DNA of 64,000 nt from Rhodococcus sp. 06-462-5 (GTDB lineage Bacteria > Actinomycetota > Actinomycetes > Mycobacteriales > Mycobacteriaceae). A program made the translations under genes and the position numbers. Positions 28,883 to 36,729 of the stretch are shown in pieces. The stretch covers positions 1 to 64,000 of the forward strand of contig NZ_NOYD01000013.1 of the NCBI RefSeq assembly GCF_002258315.1, given 5' to 3'. The notes beneath the pieces are model-generated. The model saw nothing but the letters and a program-made list of their open reading frames with translations. It was not told the origin of the DNA and did no database searches. Each line of letters opens with the position of its first letter. The stretch's first letter is position 1.

Positions 28883-28923
28883 ACGGCCCTGCCCCGGAAC
28901 CAGCGGTTCTGCGGCAGGGCCGT
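28883..28923 (+). terminator. terminator after the DoxX gene
   Basis: ACGGCCCTGCC (28883-28893) pairs with GGCAGGGCCGT (28913-28923) over 11 bases, with an inner GAACC/GGTTC stem. It stands 37 bases after the stop and before the HelD gene. Confidence 0.8.
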
Positions 28924-28932
28924 TGTGCGGCG

Positions 28933-28973
28933 TAGACTGCTCTGGCTGATTTCGAGGCGATATCTTCGCCTCG
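28933..28973 (+). promoter_or_regulatory. HelD gene -10 element and leader hairpin
   Basis: A TAGACT -10-like hexamer (28933-28938) is followed by a perfect 8-base hairpin, CGAGGCGA (28953-28960) with TCGCCTCG (28966-28973), which would lie in the short 5' leader just ahead of the GAGGAG ribosome site. No U-tract follows, so it is not a terminator. No rifamycin-associated element is recognisable. Confidence 0.4.
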
Positions 28974-28995
28974 GCCGAACTCCCGAGGAGACCCT

Positions 28996-31317
28996 TTGCC
29001 GGACGACGGCCACACATCGAGCGACTCCGTCGTGCCGCTCGAAGAAGACTTCGAACAGGCGCATCTGACGCGGCTGTACACGCAGCTCGACGCGTTGCGC
29101 GAATACGCCGCGAACAGATTGCGCGCAGTGCTGCTCGAGACCGGCGGCACCCCGCAGGCCCGTAGCGAACGCGAATCGTTCAACCAGATGTACACCGAGG
29201 ACATCGCCAAGTACGACGCCGCCGAGAACGGTCTGTGCTTCGGACGCATCGACCTCGATCCCGAGTCCCTCGACCCCAAGGTCGACGACCGGCCCGAGCG
29301 TTACATCGGCCGCGTGGGAATTCTCGACGACAAGAACGACTACGAGACGCTGCTGTTGGACTGGCGAGCACCGATGGCCCGGCCGTTCTACCTGGCGACT
29401 CCCGCCGCACCCGAAAACGTGTTGCGGCGCAGGCACATTCGCACCCGTGGTCGTCGAGTGACGTCGATCGCCGACGAATTCCTCGACCTGAACTCTGCCC
29501 GATCGTCGAGCGATGCCGCTGTGGCAGGCGGCGTCGCGAGCGAAGGCGCGCTGCTCTCGGCACTCGATGCCGCACGTACCGGTCAGATGAACGACATCGT
29601 CGAGACGATCCAGAGCGAGCAGGACGCGATCATCCGATCGCAGCATCGCAGTGTGTTGGTGGTTCAGGGCGGACCGGGCACCGGCAAGACGGCCGTCGCG
29701 CTGCACCGGGCCGCCTACCTGCTCTACACCTACCGCCAACAGCTCGGTAAGAGCGGTGTGCTGATCATCGGACCCAACGCCACGTTCCTCGACTACATCG
29801 GGCAGGTGCTGCCGTCACTCGGCGAGACGGGCGTCCTGCTGTCCACGATCGGTGACCTCTACCCGGGAGTTCGTGCGCAACGGGAAGATTCGGCCCTGGC
29901 CACCGAGGTCAAGGGCAGACTGTCGATGGTCGAGGTGCTGACCCAGGCGGTACGCGACCGTCAGGAAGTCCCCGCGCAGCCCCGTCGACTGAAGTTCGAC
30001 ACCTACGACATCACGCTCGATCGCAAGATCGTCACCAGGGCTCGTGGTCGCGCTCGCTCGTCCCGGCGACCGCACAACCTGGCTCGGCCGCTGTTCGTGT
30101 CCTCGGTCATCGACCAGTTGGCCAACCAGCTGGCAGCGAAACTCGGGCAGAATCTCGTCGACGGGTCCAGCCTGCTCAGCGCCGACGACATCGCGGACAT
30201 GCGCGACGAGATGCGCGAGGATCAGGACGTCATGGCCGCCGTGGACGAACTGTGGCCGGATCTGTCTCCCCAGCAGGTTCTCCGCGACCTCTACGCATCT
30301 CCCGAGAAGATCGCGTCGGCCGCGCCTGCGCTCGATGAGGCGGAGCGTGAGGCACTCGTCCGTCGGGGCAACGGCTTCTCGTCGGCCGACGCTCCCCTGC
30401 TCGACGAGCTCGCCGAACTGCTCGGCGTCGACGACGCAGCCGAGCGTGAACAGGCACAACGTCAATGGCGCAGTCAGATCGCCGACGCCCAGGGTGCCCT
30501 GGACATCCTGACCGGTTCGGCACCTCAGGACCTCGAGGACGAACTGGATCCGGAGATCCTGATGGCCTACGACCTCATCGATGCCGATCAGCTTGCGCGA
30601 CGGCAGAATTCGGGTCAGCGACTCACGACGGCCGAACGGGCCGCCGGTGACCGAACGTGGACCTACGGGCACGTGATCGTCGACGAGGCGCAGGAGCTCT
30701 CTGCGATGGCGTGGCGAATGGTGATGCGGCGCATACCGAATCGGTGGATGACGCTGGTGGGCGATACGGCGCAGACCGGCGATCCCGCCGGAACCTCGTC
30801 GTGGGGTTCGGTTCTCGAACCGTATGTGGCCAAGCGCTGGAAGCGAACCGAACTGACGGTGAACTACCGAACACCGTCCGAGATCATGGCCGTGGCACAC
30901 GATGTGTTGGCTGCCATCGATCCCGAGCAGTCCGAGCCGCGGTCCATCCGCAGCACCGGAGTACAACCGTGGGCTCAAAGGGTGGCAGCGGCCGATCTGG
31001 TCACCGCGGTGGAGAAGCGAGTGGCCGATCACCCGCGACCGGGCCTGAGCGCGGTCCTGGTGCCCGCAGGCCACGTCGACCGATTCCGCCATCTGGCATC
31101 GGAACTGGTCACCGTATCGACGGTCAAGGATGCCAAGGGACTCGAGTTCGACTCGGTGCTGATCGTCGAACCCGGTGCCATCGTGGCCGCTTCGGTCAAG
31201 GGCATGAACGATCTGTACGTTGCTCTCACCCGAGCCACGCAGCGACTCGGTGTGGTGCACGTGGACGCACTACCGGGTGAACTCTCGGCGCTGCAGCCCT
31301 TCGAGCCGGAAGCGTAG
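28996..31317 (+). CDS. helD: HelD-type RNA polymerase recycling ATPase
   Basis: UvrD/Rep-like superfamily 1 ATPase that binds RNA polymerase and removes nucleic acids from stalled or hibernating enzyme. The 773-residue product has an N-terminal coiled coil (about residues 10-65) that inserts into the secondary channel, Walker A GGPGTGKT (residues 225-232), Walker B VIVDEAQE (Asp563-Glu564) and a C-terminal DAKGLEFDSVLIVEP with YVALTRATQRL. The middle insert between the helicase halves is long and acidic, as in actinobacterial HelD. Some relatives (HelR) protect against rifamycins. TTG start with GAGGAG 5 bases upstream. Confidence 0.9.
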   Translation: MPDDGHTSSDSVVPLEEDFEQAHLTRLYTQLDALREYAANRLRAVLLETGGTPQARSERESFNQMYTEDIAKYDAAENGLCFGRIDLDPESLDPKVDDRPERYIGRVGILDDKNDYETLLLDWRAPMARPFYLATPAAPENVLRRRHIRTRGRRVTSIADEFLDLNSARSSSDAAVAGGVASEGALLSALDAARTGQMNDIVETIQSEQDAIIRSQHRSVLVVQGGPGTGKTAVALHRAAYLLYTYRQQLGKSGVLIIGPNATFLDYIGQVLPSLGETGVLLSTIGDLYPGVRAQREDSALATEVKGRLSMVEVLTQAVRDRQEVPAQPRRLKFDTYDITLDRKIVTRARGRARSSRRPHNLARPLFVSSVIDQLANQLAAKLGQNLVDGSSLLSADDIADMRDEMREDQDVMAAVDELWPDLSPQQVLRDLYASPEKIASAAPALDEAEREALVRRGNGFSSADAPLLDELAELLGVDDAAEREQAQRQWRSQIADAQGALDILTGSAPQDLEDELDPEILMAYDLIDADQLARRQNSGQRLTTAERAAGDRTWTYGHVIVDEAQELSAMAWRMVMRRIPNRWMTLVGDTAQTGDPAGTSSWGSVLEPYVAKRWKRTELTVNYRTPSEIMAVAHDVLAAIDPEQSEPRSIRSTGVQPWAQRVAAADLVTAVEKRVADHPRPGLSAVLVPAGHVDRFRHLASELVTVSTVKDAKGLEFDSVLIVEPGAIVAASVKGMNDLYVALTRATQRLGVVHVDALPGELSALQPFEPEA

Positions 31318-31331
31318 AGAACCGCACACAG

Positions 31332-31370
31332 CAACGGCCCGCTCCGTCGATTCGAGGGAGCGGGCCGTTG
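31332..31370. terminator. bidirectional terminator between helD and the stress-protein gene
   Basis: CAACGGCCCGCTCC (31332-31345) pairs perfectly with GGAGCGGGCCGTTG (31357-31370), and the stem can extend with flanking CACA/TGTG. The genes on both sides converge on it. Confidence 0.85.
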
Positions 31371-31385
31371 GTGTGCGAGCTGAGA

Positions 31386-31838
31386 TCAGCGGACGGTGTG
31401 CACGATCAGAACATCGCAGGTGGACTTTCGAGCGGCGTCCGACGGGACCGATCCCAACAGGCGACCCGTCAACGAGTTCAAGCCGCGGTTGCCGACGACG
31501 AGCAGGTCGCCCTTCACCTCGTCCACGAGGGCCAGCAGCGACTCGACGGGAGCACCGACGATCGCCTTCTCCTCGATGTTCTTCGCACCGGCCTTGGTGG
31601 CGTGCTCGCGCGCCGTGCGCAGAATCTCACGCGTCGGTGCCGATCCGGTGATCTGGTAGGCGTCCTCGCGCAATGCGTCGGCTGCAGCGGACGTGTCCTT
31701 CGGATCGGCAGGGTAGTACGCGCAGGCGATCACCAAGGTGGCATCGGCGTCTCCCGCGAGAGCCGCGGCCTTCTCCACTGCCCGCAGTGACGATTCGGAG
31801 CCATCGGTCCCGACGACGACGGTGCGGTAGGCGCTCAT
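31386..31838 (-). CDS. universal stress protein (UspA family)
   Basis: A 150-residue single Usp domain. The nucleotide-binding motif G-2x-G-9x-G(S/T) is intact (VVGNRGLNSLTGRLLGSVPS), and the start VVVGTDGSESSLRAVEKA is typical. It corresponds to M. tuberculosis Rv1636, reported to bind cAMP, so a nucleotide-buffering or stress role is likely. ATG preceded by GGAGG. Divergent from the hydrolase-ABC gene; an inverted repeat lies just upstream of its start. Confidence 0.93.
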   Translation of the reverse strand: MSAYRTVVVGTDGSESSLRAVEKAAALAGDADATLVIACAYYPADPKDTSAAADALREDAYQITGSAPTREILRTAREHATKAGAKNIEEKAIVGAPVESLLALVDEVKGDLLVVGNRGLNSLTGRLLGSVPSDAARKSTCDVLIVHTVR

Positions 31839-31856
31839 TCATTCCTCCATTTGTCG

Positions 31857-31874
31857 GTCACACACAGATGTGAC
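31857..31874. promoter_or_regulatory. inverted repeat in front of the stress-protein gene
   Basis: GTCACA-N6-TGTGAC, perfect 6-base arms, ends 19 bases upstream of the universal stress protein start. The arms are those of a CRP site in reversed order (CRP prefers TGTGA-N6-TCACA), so a CRP-family regulator is not directly supported. Confidence 0.4.
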
Positions 31875-32007
31875 ACTTCTGGTCGAACTCGATTGGTGCA
31901 AGTCACAGGACCGAAAGACGTGGTCCGGGGACTGATTCGCTGACATTAGCCGGAACCGGCCGATCGGCACGTGAACTTGGGGAACAACACGATCCGCGCC
32001 ACTCACA

Positions 32008-32020
32008 TACATTGGTTTCC
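32008..32020 (+). promoter_or_regulatory. probable leaderless promoter of the hydrolase-ABC gene
   Basis: A TACATT hexamer (32008-32013) stands exactly 7 bases before the ATG and no ribosome site is present, so transcription likely starts at the start codon. Confidence 0.4.
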
Positions 32021-34876
32021 ATGCCGATTCCCCGCCCGCCACTGTCGAGACGGGCCATGACTGTCGGTGCCGCCGTGACTGCGGTTCTGGCGGTAGCCGC
32101 CCTCGCATTCGTCTTCCTCCCCCAGGATTCGAGCGCCGACACATCCACGCGTGATGCGCGCATCACGCTACCGGACAGCCCCGGGTCGACGGGCACCGTC
32201 GACATCGACACTCGTCTCTACGTACCTGCTGTCACCCCCGCGCCGACGGTGCTGCTCGCCCACGGCTTCGGTGGCAGCAAGGACTCGGTCGACGGTGAGG
32301 CACGTGACCTCGCTGCACGCGGATACACCGTGCTCGCCTACAGCGCACGCGGGTTCGGCGACAGCACGGGTTCGATCTCGCTCAACGACCCCGATCGCGA
32401 AGTTGCCGACGCGCGCGGACTCATCGACTGGCTCGCCGAACAACCGGAGGTGCAACTCGACGCTCCCGGCGACCCGCACGTCGGAGTCGCCGGCGGATCG
32501 TACGGCGGCGCGCTGGCACTGAGCGCAGGCGGCACCGACCCCCGAATCGATTCGATAGCCGCAGCGATCACCTGGAACGACCTGGGTCAGGCACTGTTCC
32601 CCAACTACGGCGTCACCTCTGCCGAAGGCCGAGAAACCCTCGGCGACACCGCCACTCCCGCAGCTGCCGAGTACGGCGGACCCGGCGTACTCAAGCGCGG
32701 CTGGGCCGGAGTGTTCTTCGGAGTGGGCGCAGCGAGTGCACCGGCCGGCGAAAACGGCGACGCCGGCACCGATTCCAGCACCGACGAGGGCACCTCGGCC
32801 TGCGGAAGATTCGCACCCGAATTCTGCGACGCTTACACCCAATCCGCGGTGACCGGAATCCCCAGCCAACAACTGCTCGATCTGCTGACCGCCCACTCGC
32901 CGGTCGCGGTGGCGTCGAACATCACCGCACCGACCCTGCTGGTTCAAGGCACCCAGGACACACTGTTCGGCCTGGATCAGGCCGACGCGACGGCGCGTCA
33001 GATCGCCGCGGCCGGCGGGAACGTCACCGTGCGATGGTTCGACGGCGGCCACGACGCAGGCGGAACGGACGGCACGAGCGACCGAGCCATCGCCGACTTC
33101 TTCGACACGACGCTGCGTGACACCGACGCACCCACCGGCACCGACGCCGAGCCGTTCGTCTACTCCACTCAGCGAGCAGCCGACGAGCGCGGCGGCGATC
33201 GCGACCGCCGAATGACGGCTCCTGCATACCCAGGGCTGACCCCCACAACCGATCCCACGCAGACCGAATCGGTGACGTTCACTCCCGCCGCGGAGAACCA
33301 GTCGATCATTCGTCCGCCCGGAGCGTCCCCGTCGGCGATCTCGTCGGTACCCGGTTTGGGCTCGGTGCTCTCGACTCTGGGATCGACCGGGGCCGGAGCC
33401 GCCCTGACCGCGGACCTACCGGGCCAGTCGGCCACGTTCACCAGCGATCCCGTCGATTCGTCCGTGACGATCACCGGTGCGCCGCGGGTGAACCTACGCG
33501 TGGCGTCGCTGGCCGCACCGGGTCAAGCCGTTCTGTTCGCGAAGCTCTACGACGTAGCACCTAACGGCACGAGAACCCTTCCTGGCGGTGCTGTCTCGGC
33601 GATCCGACTGCCCGATACCGAGGGCATCGACCCCGTCGACGTCACCGTTGCGCTTCCCGGCATCAGCTACACCGTGCAGCAGGGTCACCGCCTCGAACTG
33701 AGCATCTCCACCACCGATCAGGCCTACGCCGTTCCGCTCGAACCGGCGCAGTTCAGCGTGGCCATGACCGACAACACCATCGCGTTGCCCACCGTGCCCG
33801 CCGAAGCGAGTGCCAACAGCACCGTTCCGGTGGCTCCGCTGATCGGCATCGGAGTCGTCCTGCTCGCGGTCGCCGGTGCGATCGTCGCCGGAGTCGTGCG
33901 AACCCGACGTCGCGCAGTCGCCGAAGTGGACGAGAACCTGATCGACACTCCCCTGGTGATCACCGATCTCGCCAAGACGTACTCCAACGGCTTCCGCGCC
34001 GTCGACGGCGTCAGCTTCGAGGTGAAGCAGGGCCAGGTTCTGGGTCTCCTCGGGCCGAACGGCGCAGGGAAAACCACCACCCTGCGCATGCTGATGGGCC
34101 TGATCACGCCCACCGGCGGCGACATTCGAGTCTTCGGCCACAAGGTGACGCCCGGAGCCCCGGTGCTGTCCCGGTTGGGCTCGTTCGTCGAGGGATCCGG
34201 CTTCCTGCCGCACCTGACCGGAACGCAGAATCTGCGGCTGTACTGGGAAGCGACCGGTCGCCCGATCGAGGACGCTCACCTCGAGGAAGCCCTCGAGATC
34301 GCCGACCTCGGCACCGCGATCGAACGCAAGGTCAAGTCGTACAGCCAGGGCATGCGGCAGCGGCTCGCGATAGCCCAGGCCATGCTGGGGCTGCCGGACC
34401 TGATGGTCCTCGACGAACCGACCAACGGTCTCGACCCACCCCAGATCAGGACGATGCGCGATGTGCTGATCAATTACGCGAAGACCGGTCGAACCGTGTT
34501 GGTGTCGAGCCATCTGCTTGCCGAAGTGGAGCAGACCTGCACCCACGTGGTCGTCATGAATCGCGGATCGGTGATCAGTTCCGGCACTGTCCGCGAACTG
34601 ACCGCGGCCGGCGGACAAACGGAGATCAGGGTCGACGACGCCACCCGCGCTTCGTCGGTGCTGGGTGCCTCCGGCCACGACGGTGCAGTGATCGTCGACG
34701 ACGGCACGGTGACCGTCGATCTGACCGACGCAGATGCCGCCGTCGTGATCAGAGAGCTCGTCACCGCAGGGGTATCGGTGCGCGGATTCTCGCAGTCGAC
34801 GCGCCTGGAAGACGTGTTCCTCGACCTCGTCCACCGAGACAACCCAGGGTCCGACACCAGCAAGGATCGCTCATGA
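32021..34876 (+). CDS. S15-type alpha/beta hydrolase fused to ABC transporter ATPase
   Basis: A 951-residue two-part protein. Residues 10-35 form a signal anchor; residues 60-370 an alpha/beta hydrolase of the X-Pro dipeptidyl-peptidase type with nucleophile GGSYGG (Ser160), acid in QGTQDTLF and histidine in DGGHDAGG; residues 420-590 a jelly-roll-like C-terminal domain of the same family. A membrane segment at about 604-627 (PLIGIGVVLLAVAGAIVAG) leads to a cytoplasmic ABC ATPase with Walker A GPNGAGKTT (678-686), signature YSQGM and Walker B VLDEP (Asp798-Glu799). So a surface hydrolase is tethered to an ATPase. Its stop overlaps the permease start (ATGA), showing one complex, perhaps exporting or sensing a peptide it also cleaves. 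Confidence 0.87.
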   Translation: MPIPRPPLSRRAMTVGAAVTAVLAVAALAFVFLPQDSSADTSTRDARITLPDSPGSTGTVDIDTRLYVPAVTPAPTVLLAHGFGGSKDSVDGEARDLAARGYTVLAYSARGFGDSTGSISLNDPDREVADARGLIDWLAEQPEVQLDAPGDPHVGVAGGSYGGALALSAGGTDPRIDSIAAAITWNDLGQALFPNYGVTSAEGRETLGDTATPAAAEYGGPGVLKRGWAGVFFGVGAASAPAGENGDAGTDSSTDEGTSACGRFAPEFCDAYTQSAVTGIPSQQLLDLLTAHSPVAVASNITAPTLLVQGTQDTLFGLDQADATARQIAAAGGNVTVRWFDGGHDAGGTDGTSDRAIADFFDTTLRDTDAPTGTDAEPFVYSTQRAADERGGDRDRRMTAPAYPGLTPTTDPTQTESVTFTPAAENQSIIRPPGASPSAISSVPGLGSVLSTLGSTGAGAALTADLPGQSATFTSDPVDSSVTITGAPRVNLRVASLAAPGQAVLFAKLYDVAPNGTRTLPGGAVSAIRLPDTEGIDPVDVTVALPGISYTVQQGHRLELSISTTDQAYAVPLEPAQFSVAMTDNTIALPTVPAEASANSTVPVAPLIGIGVVLLAVAGAIVAGVVRTRRRAVAEVDENLIDTPLVITDLAKTYSNGFRAVDGVSFEVKQGQVLGLLGPNGAGKTTTLRMLMGLITPTGGDIRVFGHKVTPGAPVLSRLGSFVEGSGFLPHLTGTQNLRLYWEATGRPIEDAHLEEALEIADLGTAIERKVKSYSQGMRQRLAIAQAMLGLPDLMVLDEPTNGLDPPQIRTMRDVLINYAKTGRTVLVSSHLLAEVEQTCTHVVVMNRGSVISSGTVRELTAAGGQTEIRVDDATRASSVLGASGHDGAVIVDDGTVTVDLTDADAAVVIRELVTAGVSVRGFSQSTRLEDVFLDLVHRDNPGSDTSKDRS

Positions 34877-35730
34877 GCACCACACACGCCGACGGGCGCG
34901 CTGCCGGGTACACCGGTGGCAGCACCTTGCCGTTCCGTACCGAGTTGCGCAGGCAACTGGGACGTCGCCGCACCCAGCTGGCCATCGGCTTCCTGGCCCT
35001 GCTTCCGGTGATCCTGGCCATCGCCTTCACCGTCGGCAGCTCGAATGCGGACTCCGACGCCGATGGGCTCATCGAGCTCGGCACTCGCGGAGGCATGAAC
35101 TTCACGGTCTTCGCGCTGTTCATGTCGGTGGGATTTCTGCTGATCGTGGTGGTGGCCCTGTTCTTCGGCGACTCGGTGGCAAGCGAAGCGTCGTGGTCGA
35201 GTCTGCGATATCTGCTGGCCATTCCCGTGCCCCGGAGTCGACTGCTGACGCAGAAGGCACTGGTGTCGGCGACGCTGTCCAGTGCTGCGATCCTGGTGCT
35301 CGTCGGGGTGTCCCTGTTGATCGGCACCGTGATGTACGGGGCGGAGTCGCTCATCACGCCGCTGGGTGAGGGACTGCCCTACGGCACCTCGCTGGTGCGG
35401 CTGCTGATCGCAGTCGCGTACATCGGCATCAACCTGCTGTGGGTCGCCGGACTGGCGATGCTGCTGTCGGTGCTCACCGACGCCCCTCTCGGGGCCGTCG
35501 GCGGCGCGGTGATGACGTCGATTCTGATGCAGATTCTCGATCAGATCACGGCGCTGGGATCACTTCGGAACTACCTGCCCGGGCACTACGCCAATTCGTG
35601 GATCGACGCGTTCGGCACGAGCATCGATTGGAACGACATGGTGGTCGGTTCGTTCTCGGCCATCACGTACGCGGCACTGTTCGGGTTGATCGCGTGGCGA
35701 CGGTTCGGCACCAAGGACATCACCAGCTGA
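34873..35730 (+). CDS. ABC transporter permease, partner of the hydrolase-ABC fusion
   Basis: A 285-residue ABC-2 type membrane protein. About six hydrophobic segments are visible, starting with LAIGFLALLPVILAIAFTVG and including VFALFMSVGFLLIVVVALFF and GINLLWVAGLAMLLSVL. The loop SWSSLRYLLAIPVPRSRLL is the usual cytoplasmic coupling region. The ATG overlaps the fusion gene stop by 4 bases, so it is the transmembrane half of the same transporter. It ends 6 bases before a convergent gene. Confidence 0.88.
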   Translation: MSTTHADGRAAGYTGGSTLPFRTELRRQLGRRRTQLAIGFLALLPVILAIAFTVGSSNADSDADGLIELGTRGGMNFTVFALFMSVGFLLIVVVALFFGDSVASEASWSSLRYLLAIPVPRSRLLTQKALVSATLSSAAILVLVGVSLLIGTVMYGAESLITPLGEGLPYGTSLVRLLIAVAYIGINLLWVAGLAMLLSVLTDAPLGAVGGAVMTSILMQILDQITALGSLRNYLPGHYANSWIDAFGTSIDWNDMVVGSFSAITYAALFGLIAWRRFGTKDITS

Positions 35731-35736
35731 GGCGAC

Positions 35737-36600
35737 CTACTTCTTGATCGCAGGCCCGAAGACACCCTCGGGAATGACGCCCTGACCGACGATCGACTCG
35801 CGCCACGGCGTCGCGAGCGAGACCAGCCGAGCGGCACCGTCCTCACCGAGGGCGGCCCACGGCGAGACGGCGAGGTCGTTGGTGATGTCCTCGACCAACG
35901 TGCGGAGATCCTTACCGTCCTGCGTCAGCGCACCGTCGGACGAGAGCAGCTCTCGGTCGGCCAGAGACGCGACCGCCCCGTCCCACTGCTCTGTCGACCA
36001 GCCGCGACGCTTGCGGGCGAACTCCTTCTGGAAGCCGTATCCGGTGGCGGTATGGGTGATCAGCGCTTCGAGACCGCTCAGGCCCGCCGTCTGCAGCGCC
36101 GCGATGTGACCGTCGCCGCGGTACTCGCGAATCAGGGTCAGGGCGTGCCACAGCACGAGATGCGGAGCTGTGGGCCAGTCGAGCTCGGCATACGCGGCGT
36201 ACAGGGGTCGACCGTCGTCACCGGGAATTCCACGGGCTGCGATCGACGCCAGGTCTGCGGCCTCGGCCATGTCTGCGGATTCGAGAACCTCAGGGCCGAG
36301 CAGCCGGGCGAAAGCGGCATCGAGAGTGGTATAGCGGATGGCCATGATCTCGTCGGGTGACGCGATGTCCCAGGCTGCCGGGATCAGCGGCGCCACCAAT
36401 TCTCGGTTGAAGTTGTAGAACGTGGCGGTGACGACCCCTGCTCCGACGCGCCCCAGAGGCGCTGCTCGGCCCGCGAAATAACACGCCCGGGGAGGCAACC
36501 CGGCGGCGACCAGAGCATCCTGCGTCTCCGGAAGGAAATAGGTCATCGAGTGAATCAGCTCGAGCGCACGAGACGTGCGGCCGGCGGTGGTGGCGTCCAT
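35737..36600 (-). CDS. SCO6745 family protein
   Basis: A 287-residue protein of an actinobacterial family with a C-terminal winged-helix-like part; no enzyme motif is evident. Conserved stretches include GRAAPLGRVGAGVVTATFYNFN near residue 45, LGPEVLESADMAEAADLA and YAAYAELDWPTAPHLVLWHA. Members often pair with oxidoreductase or transport genes, but no function is established. The ATG at 36598-36600 is chosen; upstream in-frame sequence lies in a tandem repeat and is not conserved. It converges with the ABC permease with only 6 bases between stops. Confidence 0.8.
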   Translation of the reverse strand: MDATTAGRTSRALELIHSMTYFLPETQDALVAAGLPPRACYFAGRAAPLGRVGAGVVTATFYNFNRELVAPLIPAAWDIASPDEIMAIRYTTLDAAFARLLGPEVLESADMAEAADLASIAARGIPGDDGRPLYAAYAELDWPTAPHLVLWHALTLIREYRGDGHIAALQTAGLSGLEALITHTATGYGFQKEFARKRRGWSTEQWDGAVASLADRELLSSDGALTQDGKDLRTLVEDITNDLAVSPWAALGEDGAARLVSLATPWRESIVGQGVIPEGVFGPAIKK

Positions 36601-36629
36601 CACTGAACCGTATCCGAACCATTTCGGCT

Positions 36630-36716
36630 CATTCCGCAGGCTCCACTGAACCTTCCAGCTCATTCCGCAGGCTCCACTGAACCTTCCAGCGCATTCCGCA
36701 GGCTCCACTCGCGGCG
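36630..36716. repeat. 31-base tandem repeat upstream of the SCO6745-family gene
   Basis: A 31-base unit beginning CATTCCGCAGGCTCCACTGA occurs at 36630-36660 and 36661-36691 with one difference at the last base, and a partial third copy from 36692. A worn relative (CACTGAACC) is seen at 36601-36609. On the minus strand the unit contains GGAAGG and GTGGAG, so it may influence translation of the downstream gene. The unit length is not a multiple of three, so it is not coding. Confidence 0.9.
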
Positions 36717-36729
36717 TCTACCACCCGAC

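Noticed and set aside
31857..31874. CRP binding site
   Set aside because: The half-sites are in the reverse order of the CRP consensus; kept only as an unassigned inverted repeat.
36630..36716. CRISPR array
   Set aside because: The 31-base copies are directly joined without spacers and no cas genes are nearby.
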